This document shows, in pieces, positions 1-9,985 of a stretch of DNA of 12,411 nt (its first letter is position 1; each line of letters starts with the position of its first letter). Both the position numbers and the translations under genes were made by a program. The notes beneath the pieces are model-generated. The model did no database searches and was not told where the DNA came from. It was given only the letters and a program-made list of their open reading frames with translations. The DNA is from Karstenula rhodostoma CBS 690.94 (taxonomy: Eukaryota; Ascomycota; Dothideomycetes; Pleosporales; Didymosphaeriaceae): contig MU001510.1 of assembly GCA_010093485.1 (NCBI GenBank), positions 1,138,541-1,150,951 on the forward strand. The letters are read 5' to 3'.

Positions 1-598
1 CTAAAGTAAAAGAAAATTACTTTAGGCTATTTTACTCCTATTTACACGAAACCTAAGTAGGCTATATAATCTAATAGAATTTAATATTATCTAGTAGTAT
101 TTATTAATAGTTACCGTGACCTAGGTTAAATTTATAGGGTATTTGGTAGGGTAACCCTAAAGTAAAAGAAAATTACTTTAGGCTATTTTACTCCTATTTA
201 CACGAAACCTAAGTAGGCTATATAATCTAATAGGATTTAATACTATCTAGTAATATTTCTTAATAGCTACTATAACCTAGGTTAAATTTATAGAATATTT
301 AGTAGAGTAACCCTAAAGTAAAAGAAAATTACTTTAGACTATTTTACTCCTATTTATATAAAACCTAAGTAGGCTATATAATCTAATAGGATTTAATATT
401 ATTTAGTAGTATTTTTTAATAGCTACTATAACCTAGGTTAAATTTATAGGGTATTTAGTAGAGTAACTCTAAAGTAAAAGAAAATTACTTTAGACTATTT
501 TACTCCTATTTATATAAAACCTAAGTAGGCTATATAATCTAATAGTATATAATACTATCTAGGAGTATTTCTTAATAGCTCCTATAAACTAGGTTAAA
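1..598. repeat. 156-bp tandem repeat, 3.8 copies
   Basis: Units begin at 1, 157, 313 and 469, exactly 156 bp apart, each starting with CTAAAGTAAAAG. The fourth unit loses similarity after the AGGTTAAA that ends near 598. The array is cut by the left window edge, so the true copy number is unknown. Copies differ mainly by C-to-T or G-to-A changes: ACACGA in units 1 and 2 is ATATAA in units 3 and 4, and CCGTGA in unit 1 is CTATAA in units 2 and 3. Unit 1 is the least mutated. There are almost no indels. Junctions between units carry the telomere-like TAACCCTAA. The array could be a subtelomeric satellite or the internal repeat of a transposon. Confidence 0.93.
156..182. repeat. Hairpin inside the 156-bp unit
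   Basis: Each unit opens with a perfect 9-bp inverted repeat, CTAAAGTAA and TTACTTTAG, around the 7-nt loop AAGAAAA. In the second unit one more C:G pair (156 with 182) makes ten. The same hairpin lies at 1-25, 313-337 and 469-493. It has stayed perfect in all four copies although the flanks have mutated. The arms contain no CpA or TpG, so RIP immunity alone explains this and function need not be invoked. Confidence 0.8.
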
Positions 599-1080
599 AA
601 ATATTATATTATTATTAGCCTTAATTAGGAGTACTTTAGGGAAACTAAATAGGTTCTAGTTAATATAACCTAGATTATTAAGCTTATTATTAAGGTCCCT
701 ATTATAATTTAACTAAGGTAATTAAATTAAGTATATAGTATATTATACTACTAGAATAGTTAAGCTATATTTCCTAATATACCTCTACTAGCTAAGTAAT
801 ACCCTAAACCTCTAATAGTATAATAATTATCTAAGGGGAAAATAGGTAACCTACTATATTTAAATATATATCTAAGTTTAGTATTACTAGATTAGTATAC
901 TTACTAGATTTATCTAAAAAATAGGATATTAAGTCTATAATCTAATCTATAAATTATTTATATCTACTTTAGTCTATATCTATAATAATACTACTATATT
1001 ATCTCCCCTATTAATATTATTATTTCTATATTTTATTATTATTACTATTATTATTATACCGCTCGTTTATAAACCCTATA
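599..1080. other. AT-rich stretch without a recognisable feature
   Basis: Between the tandem array and the first coding relic I see no repeat, RNA gene or readable protein relic. Near its end, about 1033-1058, lies a short imperfect TTA/ATT microsatellite followed by a small retained CpG-containing patch (ACCGCTCG). Nothing else can be supported. Confidence 0.5.
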
Positions 1081-2640
1081 CTATATTCTTCTAAATTTAC
1101 TTTTATACCCTAACTATATACTACCTTACTACTACTTTTCTGGCTACTATATATAGTTAGTATCTATACTTATAAAATTAATAGAAAAATCTATAGAAAG
1201 AAGTTAATAGGGTTTATTTTATTTCTATCTCTAAGCTTTAATAAAAATATAAAATTAAAAGGTATCTATATCTATTTTATATATATTAGAAATAGTACCT
1301 CTATCCTTTATAATAATATTATAATATCTCTATTATAATCCCTTATAAGCTTGGCCTATTAACTAACTAACTTCTATATTAATTACTTCTTAATCTACTT
1401 ATTAAATATACGTCCCCTAGGTATTAAGATAAAGATACTAACTAAACTAAATATTATTTTAATTATATTCTATCTTATTCTCTAGTTTAATATATTTCTA
1501 AATATTCTCTATATATCCTTATTATAACTTTTATTAAATATCCTTCTAAGGTCCTTAGTAAAGGTAATTTTAAATAGTACCTCCTTTATAATATCCCTAT
1601 AGTTCCTTCTATATACCCTAGTCCCTTACTTCTAACTATAAAACCTTTTTACTAATCTAATAAAGTACTTATATAACTAATCTAGTATCTATTATTAGTA
1701 TATAAATTTAGTAATACTATTTACCTATATCTTCTATATATTAAAGAACTAAAACTAAAAATTAAATATCTTATTATTTAATAGAATACCCTACTACTAC
1801 TCTTTATTAGTACTATCTATTAGAGTGCCAGGGGATATATTCTAGTAACGGGATAAAACTAATATAGAATCTAATATCCTACTTTAGAATAAGGTATCCT
1901 TATTTACTAGGACTTTAAATAACTTTCTTTTATAGTAATATTATTGTACCTATATAAGCCTAATTATTTACTACTTATAAAAGGTATCTATAGACCTAAC
2001 TACTATACCCCTACTAATAAATTTAGTAATTATATTAATTCTAATACTAGACTATTTATAGTAATAGGACCTATACTAACGTTCCTTATTTAATTTACTA
2101 TTAGATACCTCTATATACTTCTAGTCCTATAAGTTTATAATAGTATTAATTAGGCTATAATTTAAATTATTAACTAGTATTTTATTTATAACTAGCGTAT
2201 TCTTTTTAGTAGTATACTTCCTCTTTCTCTATAATATTATAAAGTATCCCTTAACTACTTTAAGTTATTATTTTTATTATTATTAGCTAAGCTTATTTCC
2301 TTTCTATCCCCCCTTCTTTTTAAATTATTTACTACTATTACCTTTTTATATCTACCTATTTTCTAGTCTAGCTATATCTTTATTCTATTAATTTAGATTT
2401 TAATATATTATATTAACTATCTTTCTTATCTTAGCTTTAGGAATATTAGTAATTATCTAATATAGCGCGTCCCCTAGTATTTATATAACTAATATACTTA
2501 TCTAGCTAAAACTACCCTTTTCTATAATATATATATATAAGTATATATTCTAGATTCTATTATATACTACTAGTATAATATTATATTTATTACTTAGCTT
2601 TTTATCTACTACCTCTACTAGCTATAGCTATAAGAGGCTA
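1080..2640 (-). pseudogene. Unidentified coding relic, RIP-inactivated
   Basis: The + strand here is pyrimidine-rich. Read on the - strand, one frame (codons starting at 1558 and every third base either way) gives a protein-like composition for about 1.5 kb with no indel needed. It has many TAG/TAA stops, as expected from Gln or Trp codons, and runs of charged codons, such as N-L-K-R-R-G-D-R-K-E near 2290-2330 and R-T-L-E-G-Y-L near 1530-1555. The reading is clearest between about 1390 and 2370. I do not recognise the family; a transposon protein is likely from context. The ends are approximate and no start codon survives. That this frame was coding is my inference from composition, not from homology. 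Confidence 0.35.
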
Positions 2641-4349
2641 GTAAGGGTATAGAGAAAAGCTATAGTAATAATTAGATTTAGGGAATAGTTATAGTTATAG
2701 TTAGAAGTATAAAAAAAAAGGTAGTAAAGGAGAAAGGGTATAAGCTTCTAGAGGAAAGGAAAGGCTAGCCCCTAAACTATATAGAATTACTAAGCTAATT
2801 TTAATCCTATAGCTAGATCTAAATCTCCCTTAATATAACTACCCCTCTAATCTAATTATAATTCCTAGAATATTTTTTATTAACTTTAGAATCTCTATTA
2901 ATCCTTATCTTTCTCTATTATTATAAGTATTAACTATTCTATACTATATAAAACCTTATCTATATTAATATAAAATATAGCCTTATTATTTATATATACT
3001 ACTACTATTATATCCTCCTATTAGATATTAAATTATACTTTAGATTTAAGATTTATAAGGATATATCTATTTAGTAATATAAAGAGATATAGAAACTTAT
3101 AAATAGTAAATATATATAGCTCTACTTATTATAGAATAATATAATCTAGTTAATTATTTTATTTACTACTCCTTTTATAGCTATTAGCGGTATAGTACTA
3201 CTAATACTAGATTTTAAATATAATACCTATAGAATAATATTTAGGAGGGAGATAGTAAATATAACTAAAAATATAAAAAACTATCTCTATATAATATATA
3301 GAATTAGAAGTTATAACTTTAGTATAAATACTTATATTACTACTACTAATATATAGATAACCTACTATTAGACTATATTTTTATAATATCTCTAACTAAA
3401 TAGGTAAGAATTATAGTACTTTAAAATATAGTACCCTATACCTTAACTCTATATATCTCCCTTAGTAATAGATATTAAAAATAAAAAGGAAAACTAGTTT
3501 ATAGAGGTAGATATAGAGGTAAATATAAAAAAGAAAAGGGAAAGCTAATATATACTATATACTATAGCTACTATTTACTATACTATAGTAAATTAGTTTA
3601 TATTATAGATTAATTAAGTATAAAAGAGACTAGATAAGAATATTATTTACTAGTATAGTAAAGTATTATCTACTACTAAGTATATTATAAACCCCTTCCT
3701 TAAATATATAAAATTCTATAAAATTATTAGTAATATAGAGTAGAATATAGTATAGAACTATATATATCTAGCTATTTAAATATACCTAAGGCTTACTCTC
3801 CTATAGAGTACTATAAAGAGTATATTTTAGATTTAATAGAATATAGTTATATATAGTACCTTCTACTAGGCCTATATATAGGTTATATAGGAATATCTAA
3901 ACTATATACCTATAATACCCCTTATATACTATTAAGACTTTTTAGACTATTACTATAATATAATACTATCTATATTTATCTTCTTCTACTAAGTATTTAA
4001 GGTAAATCTAGATTATTTACTAATACTAAAAATATTAGAGATAGTAGAAAGGGTATAGAAGGGTATTTATATATATCTAGTAGAAGTAAATAGCCCTATT
4101 ACTATAACCCTAGCTATAGCCTATAATTACTAGATCCTAGCTTTCTTAAAATAGGTATATTATAAGTTCTAGCTAGCGCTTATATAGTAGACTACTAGTA
4201 GGAGTAACTTTAATCTAGTTATTATAATAGTAATTATATTTATTACCCTAGACCTATAGAAGTCTAGTTTTAAATAAATATATAACTTTACTATAAATAT
4301 ATTTATATTAAAGAAATACTATTATCTTATAGTATATTAGTACTTTTAG
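2640..4349. other. Unresolved stretch upstream of the helicase relic
   Basis: This 1.7-kb stretch probably holds more coding relic on the + strand, perhaps the N-terminal part of the helicase protein. Purine-rich patches near 2640-2770 and 3480-3550 hint at basic, Lys/Arg-rich segments. From about 3700 the frame shared with the helicase (codon phase of position 5102) reads tolerably. Spaced Tyr codons near 3860-3905 could be former Cys or His of a zinc finger such as the OrsD type sometimes seen in fungal helicases of this kind, but a second frame reads equally well, so I do not assign it. No RNA gene, tandem repeat or promoter is visible. Confidence 0.3.
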
Positions 4350-5205
4350 GAGATAATTATAATATGGCTAGAAGAGAGAGATAAAGAGGAGGAAAAGGAA
4401 AATAAAAAAAAGGAAAAGGGAGATAAAGAGAAGAAAGAGGGAGATAAAAAGAAAGAAAAGGAAAAAAAAAAAAAAAATATAGAAGCTATTATAGTAGCCC
4501 TAGCTATAGATAATAAGGTAGATAATACTAGTTTAATAGTAAAAAAGGCTATACTATTTAGTAATACCTCTACTACTAATATAAAGATACTAGTTAATAA
4601 GGAAAATATTCTAACTACTTTATAGGACTATAACTAAAAGGCTAACTAGAAGTTAAGGAATTTTATTTATATCTACTTTAGTACTAAGTTCTATACCTCT
4701 ATATTCTAGCTTATTACTATAGGGTATTACCTTAATATCTTCTAGTATAGGGATATAGTATAGAGTTTTATATAATAGAATAGTAATAATATTATTATCT
4801 ATAGTATTAAGATATTATTTAAGGAGTATAAGAATATAGTATAGATATTAGTCTAAGAGATAGAAATATTACTTATTAATATTACTAGCTATAGTAGTAT
4901 TATATTTTTACTACTAATCCCCTAGAATAAGATACTATATAATCTAGGTATTTAAAATAAGGATTACTTCCCTTTTAAGCTAAGTAGTCTACCTTTTAAT
5001 AAGTAGTAAGACTATATAGTTAAGTAGACCTTTACTATTATTAATATTAGTAAAACGAAAATAATATCTAGTAACCTAAATAACTATATTAGTATAGATA
5101 AATATAGTATAAAAGTAGGTATCCCTCTAATATCTATTATTTCTCTCTTCCCCTAACTTACTTATTATAGATATAAATCTTCCTTAATACTATTTTTTTA
5201 CTTAT
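4350..5205 (+). pseudogene. Possible N-terminal coding relic with Lys/Glu-rich run
   Basis: The frame starting at 4350 is open until the TAG at 4623, about 90 codons, which is long for this window. It begins with a Lys/Glu/Asp-rich run of some 35 residues (4371-4477) and then turns into ordinary mixed sequence. After 4623 the same frame continues with only TAG and TAA stops that could be former Gln or Trp codons, to about 5200. The helicase relic downstream is in a different frame (offset by two bases) and its frame is already convincing by about 5100. The two are therefore either one large gene broken by an indel or intron between roughly 4900 and 5100, or two adjacent genes. I recognise no domain here. 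Confidence 0.35.
4371..4476 (+). repeat. Purine-only low-complexity tract
   Basis: About 105 nt are almost entirely A and G on the + strand, broken by only a few T and ending in a run of about 15 A. Because it holds no CpA or TpG, the tract is immune to RIP and probably keeps close to its original sequence. In the open frame it encodes alternating Lys and Glu/Asp, typical of a charged linker. Long polypurine tracts can also form triplex DNA, but nothing here shows that it does. Confidence 0.75.
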
Positions 5206-5212
5206 CTACTTT

Positions 5213-5791
5213 ATTAGCGGGTAGCCTATATATTTAATAGAGTTACTAAGTATTATATATAAAAACTTATCTACTAATAATACTAATAACCTATTCCTGT
5301 TTCTAGGCCTTATTATAATTATACCCTACTACTATAAGGATTATAATAAAGATAAAACTATCTATATAGTATACTATTATCTTTTATAATATATTAGCTC
5401 CCTCCTTATCTAGTATATATAGCTTATTTACCTATTCTACTAGCTTATTACTATAACTATATCTACTAATAGTCTAGTAGTATTATATTACTATTATATA
5501 TATAGTTACTATCTCTAGAGTAATAAAATAGAGTATAGGTAAAAGGATAATTAGTAATTTACTATACTCCTTAACTATATAATATAATAGATTATAGGGC
5601 TAGATATTAATATATTAATACTCTAGTATCTAATAATTACTTTCTAATATTAGTAAAATAAGGAGGTATCTCTACTCTATAGTATAAAGGTACTAATAAA
5701 AGAATAAATAGAGGTAGTCTAGAAAGAGGAGTATAAAAAAGACTATAAGATATAGATAAGGTATATATCTACTACTATAGTAATAGTATAT
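5213..5791 (+). other. Relic of the region N-terminal to the helicase core
   Basis: This part precedes the ATPase core. At 5213-5227 the codons read I-S-G-stop-P, fitting the I-S/T-G-Q-P block of the fungal family, followed by an E-L-L-S-I segment. At 5369-5386 the codons read V-Y-Y-Y-L-L, which reverts through CpA changes to an I/V-H-R-Y-L-P-like block. At 5759-5791 they read R-Y-I-S-T-T-I-V-I-V-Y, which fits G-H-T-S-T-T-A-x-x-V-Y. This last block resembles the His...Tyr end of tyrosine recombinases. That resemblance is only my impression; I know no proof of such activity in this family. Confidence 0.6.
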
Positions 5792-6112
5792 ACTAAAGAG
5801 ATATAATATATCTTTATATAAATATTTAGTTATAGTTAATCTAATACCTATATATACGTCTCCTATAAATAGTATAGCTACCTTAACTTTAATATAAACG
5901 ACTTTAATATATAAGGGAATACTAGAAAGGAAGAGAAAAAAGGTAATAATAGTAATATAGACTGGCTAGTAAAATATATTACTTTATATAGCTTAGTAAA
6001 TATATATAAGCTATTTAGTAATAATACTCCTAAGGATTAAATACTATAGCTAGAGAGTAAGTAGGTACTAGCCTTACTATTTAAGGGGGTTAGTATAGTA
6101 GTTTATATTATA

Positions 6113-6958
6113 TCTACTAGTACTAGTAAAATAAATAGATATTTATTACCTACTACTACTTTAGAAAGTAACTATAGATAGACTATAGTTATTACCCTAC
6201 TTATTATTATATAGAATAATATTATAAGTAAGTATTATAAGCTAAAAATCTATATTAGTATATTTAAAATAAAGTAGTTCTATAAATCTATATATATTAT
6301 TATTACTATACCTAAATATATTAATATAGATATTTTTAAGGACTTTATATACTAGTAGTATATAAATAGTAAGCTAGAATATTTAGTACTAAATAAGTAT
6401 TACTATATCCTACTTCCTAATTACTAGTATTATAAAGATCTACTTAATCTCTATATTCTAGACTAATTTAGTATATTAATACTCTTACTCTTAGCTACTA
6501 TTCTATTTAACTAGTAAGTATAGGTATATAGTATACTAGTACTTAATAAGTATATAGAGATTATATAGGAGTTTACTACCTACCCTAATCTATTCTATTA
6601 AGCTATTAAACTAATAGAGAAATAGACTATAATATTAATAATAGTATTCTATATTTAGCGCGAGTTATAATAGTACTATAAAATTATTATCTTTATTAAT
6701 AATTATATAGTCTATAAGGACCTCTATACTAATATAGATAAGTATAAAAAGTTATTTATATACTATAGAAAAATAATAGTTAAGAAGAAAAAAGTAGTAT
6801 AGAATATATTTAATAAGTATAAGAAAGGTATTATCTTCACTATAAATATACTTACTATTAGGGCTAATCTTATTAATATAAATATAATTATCTATTTTAG
6901 AATATCTAATAATAGTATTAACTAGGGATAGAAGTCTAGGTAGATAGAATATAATAGA
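6113..6958 (+). other. Helicase core motifs I, II, III, V and VI (degraded)
   Basis: All lie in the same frame. Motif I at 6113-6130 reads S-T-S-T-S-K for P-T-G-T-G-K: CCT became TCT and two GGT became AGT. Motif II at 6392-6403 reads N-K-Y-Y for D-E-C-H: GAT to AAT, GAG to AAG, TGT to TAT, CAC to TAC. Motif III is an A-T pair at 6494-6499 before a leucine. Motif V at 6836-6871 reads F-T-I-N-I-L-T-I-R-A-N-L, fitting F-A-T-N-A-L-G-M-G-A/V-D-L. Motif VI at 6929-6958 reads stop-K-S-R-stop-I-E-Y-N-R for Q-E-S-G-R-A-G-R-D-G. The spacing between motifs I and VI, about 275 residues, suits a RecQ-like core. D-E-C-H in place of D-E-A-H is typical of the fungal subtelomeric branch. Confidence 0.85.
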
Positions 6959-7081
6959 AAATTAGCTATTACCTATATTATATATAGTAATAATATATAT
7001 ACCTATATAGGTAAGCTTAATAACTATATAAGGTAGGTTATAAATAAAATAATACTTCTAGATTCTAATAGACCTATCTAT

Positions 7082-7165
7082 ATCTATATTATATTTAACT
7101 AATACTTTAATAAATAAATAAACTATATTATATATAAATCTAGAGAGTTTCTATATAGCTTTTAT
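7082..7165 (+). other. Probable former cysteine cluster after the helicase core
   Basis: In the helicase frame Tyr codons fall at 7124, 7133, 7154 and 7163. The last three give a C-x6-C-x2-C spacing if TAT stands for former TGT, the usual RIP product. Proteins of this family commonly carry a Cys-rich, presumably zinc-binding, segment shortly after the helicase C-terminal domain, preceded by a Y-F/L-D-x-like stretch, also seen here at about 7103-7111. The Cys identity is inferred and not visible. Confidence 0.5.
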
Positions 7166-8000
7166 ACTCCCTCTATTCTAAGTATCCTATTATATAGATT
7201 TAGGGCTAATATACCTAATATATTCTTATTAATCTAGATATTAATACTAACCTTTTTTCTAATATATACCCCCTTATCTATATAAGCTATAACTTCTTTA
7301 TAAATTATACCCTTCTTTATATTAATACCTTTATTTACTTCTATTCTACTATTAGTATATATATATACGGCCTCTATTACTACCTCTCCTACCTTAAATA
7401 AATATAATGGCCCGCTCTATAGTAAATATATATAAGAATCTTTCCCTTTTTTTCCCCTTTTTATATTATAGTACTACTAATATAGTAAATAGAATCTAGT
7501 TCTCCTTCTCTAGTACTTACCCCTATTAATATAAGAATAAAGGTAGTATATATAACTTAAAAATATAAGGATATATATAATAGGGTAATCTAATATATTT
7601 ATAATATAGAAGAAATACTTAGATAGATCTATTATATAGTCTACTACTAGTATATAAATTTCTACTCTATATATTTTATAATAGGCTAATCCTTTAACTA
7701 TACTAAAGAGTCCTATAGAGGCCTACTATAGAGTAACTATACTTACTTACTATATAACTAAATAGATAATAAAGCCCTACTATACTATTACTATTTATAC
7801 CTATTTTTACTATATCTATATAATTACTAGTAAGATAAAAATAGTATATTCCTTAGTAAATAGAATAACTATACTATATACTAATATTAATATATACTAT
7901 AGGACCTCTAAATAGTACTCTAGATAGTATATAGCCCTACTAAAATACTATAGCTAAAATATATATCCCTAGCTAGTTATAATAGATTAAAAATAGTAGA

Positions 8001-9320
8001 CTTTATTATATATTTTTTATAACTTATATTTCTATATTTTTATAGTTATATTAGTTAGGTACTATTAGACTTACTATAGTTTTATAAAACTTACTTCCTA
8101 TTAGGCTTATAGTAATAGCTACTAGTAATAAAAGAGTAAAGATAAATATATAAATTTAAAATAGGAAGGAATAGAGGCCTAACTTAACTAAGGTTAAAAC
8201 TAGGTAGTAGTATATTTTAAATCTATAGTAATACTAAAATATTTATCTATAGACTCTCTTTTATATATAGTATATATCTTTATATATATACTAGTAAAAA
8301 AAAATAATTTAAGCTATTAAAAGCCTATTTATATAAAATACTATCTAGGTATAAAATTCTATATATAACCTTAGAACTAAGTAATACCCTATATAAAAGG
8401 CCTTTTATTAATAGGGGTATACTACCTCTACTACTAGAGTTAGTATCTCTTCCTTATTAGAAAGTAGTTAATCTTTAGTAAATAATAGATAAGGTCGCGT
8501 ATATACTATTAAGTACTCTAAATACTAAAGAAAAAAAGCTAATAGTAAATTAGATTAAAGTTATAAAGGGCTCTTAATACTTTAAAATTCTTAATTAAGT
8601 AATAAGTAGGGAGTATAGATAATATTTAATAGAGATAATATAAATTTTATATAGTATAATAGAGTATTTTATAGCTAAGTCTAGTAATAATTTTATTTAA
8701 AAAGTAGATAACTCTTTTTTAGGGGTTTTTTTAATTAGTAGTAGTAGTAGTCTATATACTTTCTATTATCTATTAGAATATTTATACTTTTACTCTATAT
8801 ACTAAAGTTATTTATAAACTAGTAGTTTTCTAATTAGCTTATTATAATAGATATTACTACTAGTTTAATAATATAATACTACTAATTAAAAATATAAACC
8901 CTTTTTATCTTAACTATAAATAGAGTAGATATAATATAAAAATATACTAAGTCTTAGGGGTAATAGAGCTTATATTAGGCTTATAGTAATTATTTTAATA
9001 ATTATAGAGTAATAAAAATATAGGAAAAAATAATATAAATTCTAGATTTAAATAACTACTTAGAATAGGTTCGTGATATAATATTCCCTTATATAATATA
9101 TTATATATATATTAACTAGACTCTACTAGTATAGTATATAAGCTAGTATAGATATATCTTTATTTTTACTATTCTTACTCTTTTTATTATATTTTAAATA
9201 CTATAGCCCTTAATCTTTACTAAGATTCTAAATAAGCGACCCTTACTCCCCTAGTTTCGAAAATTAAAGGGATTAAAGGTATTCCCTATTATAAAGTATT
9301 ATAACTTTCTATTTTTATAT
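8001..9320. other. Degraded stretch, no assignable gene
   Basis: The first 190 bases may be the end of the helicase relic. On the + strand the frame starting at 8401 reads fairly well to about 8695, with charged clusters and only TAG/TAA stops, but I recognise no family and would not call it a gene. At 8737-8751 there are five TAG triplets in tandem after a T-rich run. A single diverged copy of the 50-bp repeat described at 9321 may start near 9249. No RNA gene or regulatory site is visible. Confidence 0.35.
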
Positions 9321-9520
9321 CCCCTTAGTTTATAAAATCTACTAGTATTTAATAGTATTTTCTATAATATTACTTTAGTCTATAAAGTCTATTAGTACTT
9401 AACTAGACTTTCTATTAGCTTACCTTAGTTTATAAAATCTACTATTATTTAACCCTACTATAATTTAATATAAATTTCTATTAATTTATTTTAGTATATA
9501 GAATCTACTATATTTTACCT
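9321..9520 (+). repeat. Array of a 50-bp repeat, direct orientation
   Basis: The motif TTAGTTTATAAAATCTACTA recurs with its TTAG at 9325, 9375 and 9425, exactly 50 bp apart, and again more diverged at 9491 after 66 bp. Each unit ends in a block like TTTCTATTAGCTT. The differences between the first three copies are largely transitions. A lone copy in the same orientation lies at about 10011-10060, and an inverted array of the same unit lies at 10339-10580. Confidence 0.8.
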
Positions 9521-9529
9521 CTAGAATTA

Positions 9530-9985
9530 AAACCTTTAAGTTTCTAGAAATTTATAGTATCTAGTATTTATTACTCTATATAGGCCTCTATTACTTATAT
9601 TACTCCTTTCTTAAATCTATTATCTAGAATATCTTAATATTATTATTCCTAACTATATTATTATCTCTAGCTATAGTCTCTAATCTAGACTACTTATACT
9701 TAAGTTATTATTAGTCCTTTTCCTAGTACTTTTAATAAGCGAATATATACTAAAGCTATTCTAGATTTAAAGTCTAGATTATTTTATTATTATATTTAAT
9801 TAAGTTAATAGACTCTAGAGTATACCTAATAATATATAAGTTCTTAAGAGACTTTATTAAAAATATTACTTCTATATTAAAAATAACTTATTTAAGGAGT
9901 AATAGTAGAAGTAAAAGATAGTAAATAGCTTTCTATTATTAGTATACTTAGTATTATAGTAATTAATTTCCTTATTAGGTTTACT
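9530..9985 (-). pseudogene. Unidentified coding relic between the 50-bp arrays
   Basis: On the - strand one frame (codons starting at 9780 and every third base) reads with a protein-like mix of charged residues, for example D-N-R-F-K-K-G-V-I near 9595-9625, and with stops that could all be former Gln or Trp codons. It continues as I-E-A-Y-I-E and K-L-K-G-F-N-S-R-G-K toward the 50-bp array at its low-coordinate end. I recognise no domain. The coding claim rests on composition only. It is in the same codon phase as the larger - strand relic at 10880-12240, but the repeats between them make one gene uncertain. Confidence 0.28.

Larger units (their letters stand above)
5102..8000 (+). pseudogene. 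RIP-destroyed RecQ-type helicase, telomere-linked-helicase-like
   Basis: One + strand frame (codons at 5102, 5105 and so on) stays readable for almost 3 kb with no indel needed. Ordered relics are: an I-S-G-Q-P segment at 5213-5227; an I-H-R-Y-L-like segment at 5369-5386; a G-H-T-S-T-T-like segment at 5759-5791; helicase motifs I, II, III, V and VI between 6113 and 6958; and a Cys cluster near 7133-7165. This order matches large fungal RecQ-family helicases of the telomere-linked type, known from subtelomeres and repeat-rich regions. In life they would be ATP-driven DNA unwinding enzymes. Every deviation I checked at these motifs fits RIP: Gly to Ser or Arg, Asp to Asn, Glu to Lys, Cys and His to Tyr, Gln or Trp to stop. 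The 5' end is unclear and may lie near 3700. The 3' end may reach about 8190. There are dozens of stops, so no product is possible. Confidence 0.82.

Noticed and set aside
1..598. CRISPR array
   Set aside because: Units are contiguous 156-bp copies with no unique spacers between short repeats.
1..598. Long terminal repeats of a retrotransposon
   Set aside because: Copies are directly adjacent at exact period rather than flanking an internal region, and no TG...CA ends, primer-binding site or reverse transcriptase motif could be seen.
1033..1058. TTA microsatellite as a meaningful feature
   Set aside because: It is short and imperfect, and expected by chance in this composition.
2600..2640. 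Palindrome around TATAGCTATA flanked by CCTCT and AGAGG as an operator or terminator
   Set aside because: The arms are imperfect, and in TA-rich DNA such short palindromes arise often by chance.
3700..4350. OrsD-type zinc-finger domain at the N terminus of the helicase protein
   Set aside because: Spaced Tyr codons could be former Cys/His, but two frames fit equally loosely, so I left it as a remark only.
4364..4384. ATG at 4364 as a gene start
   Set aside because: It runs into TAA after six codons, and the better open frame at this place is a different one. With RIP removing nearly all ATG, a surviving one is not a start signal.
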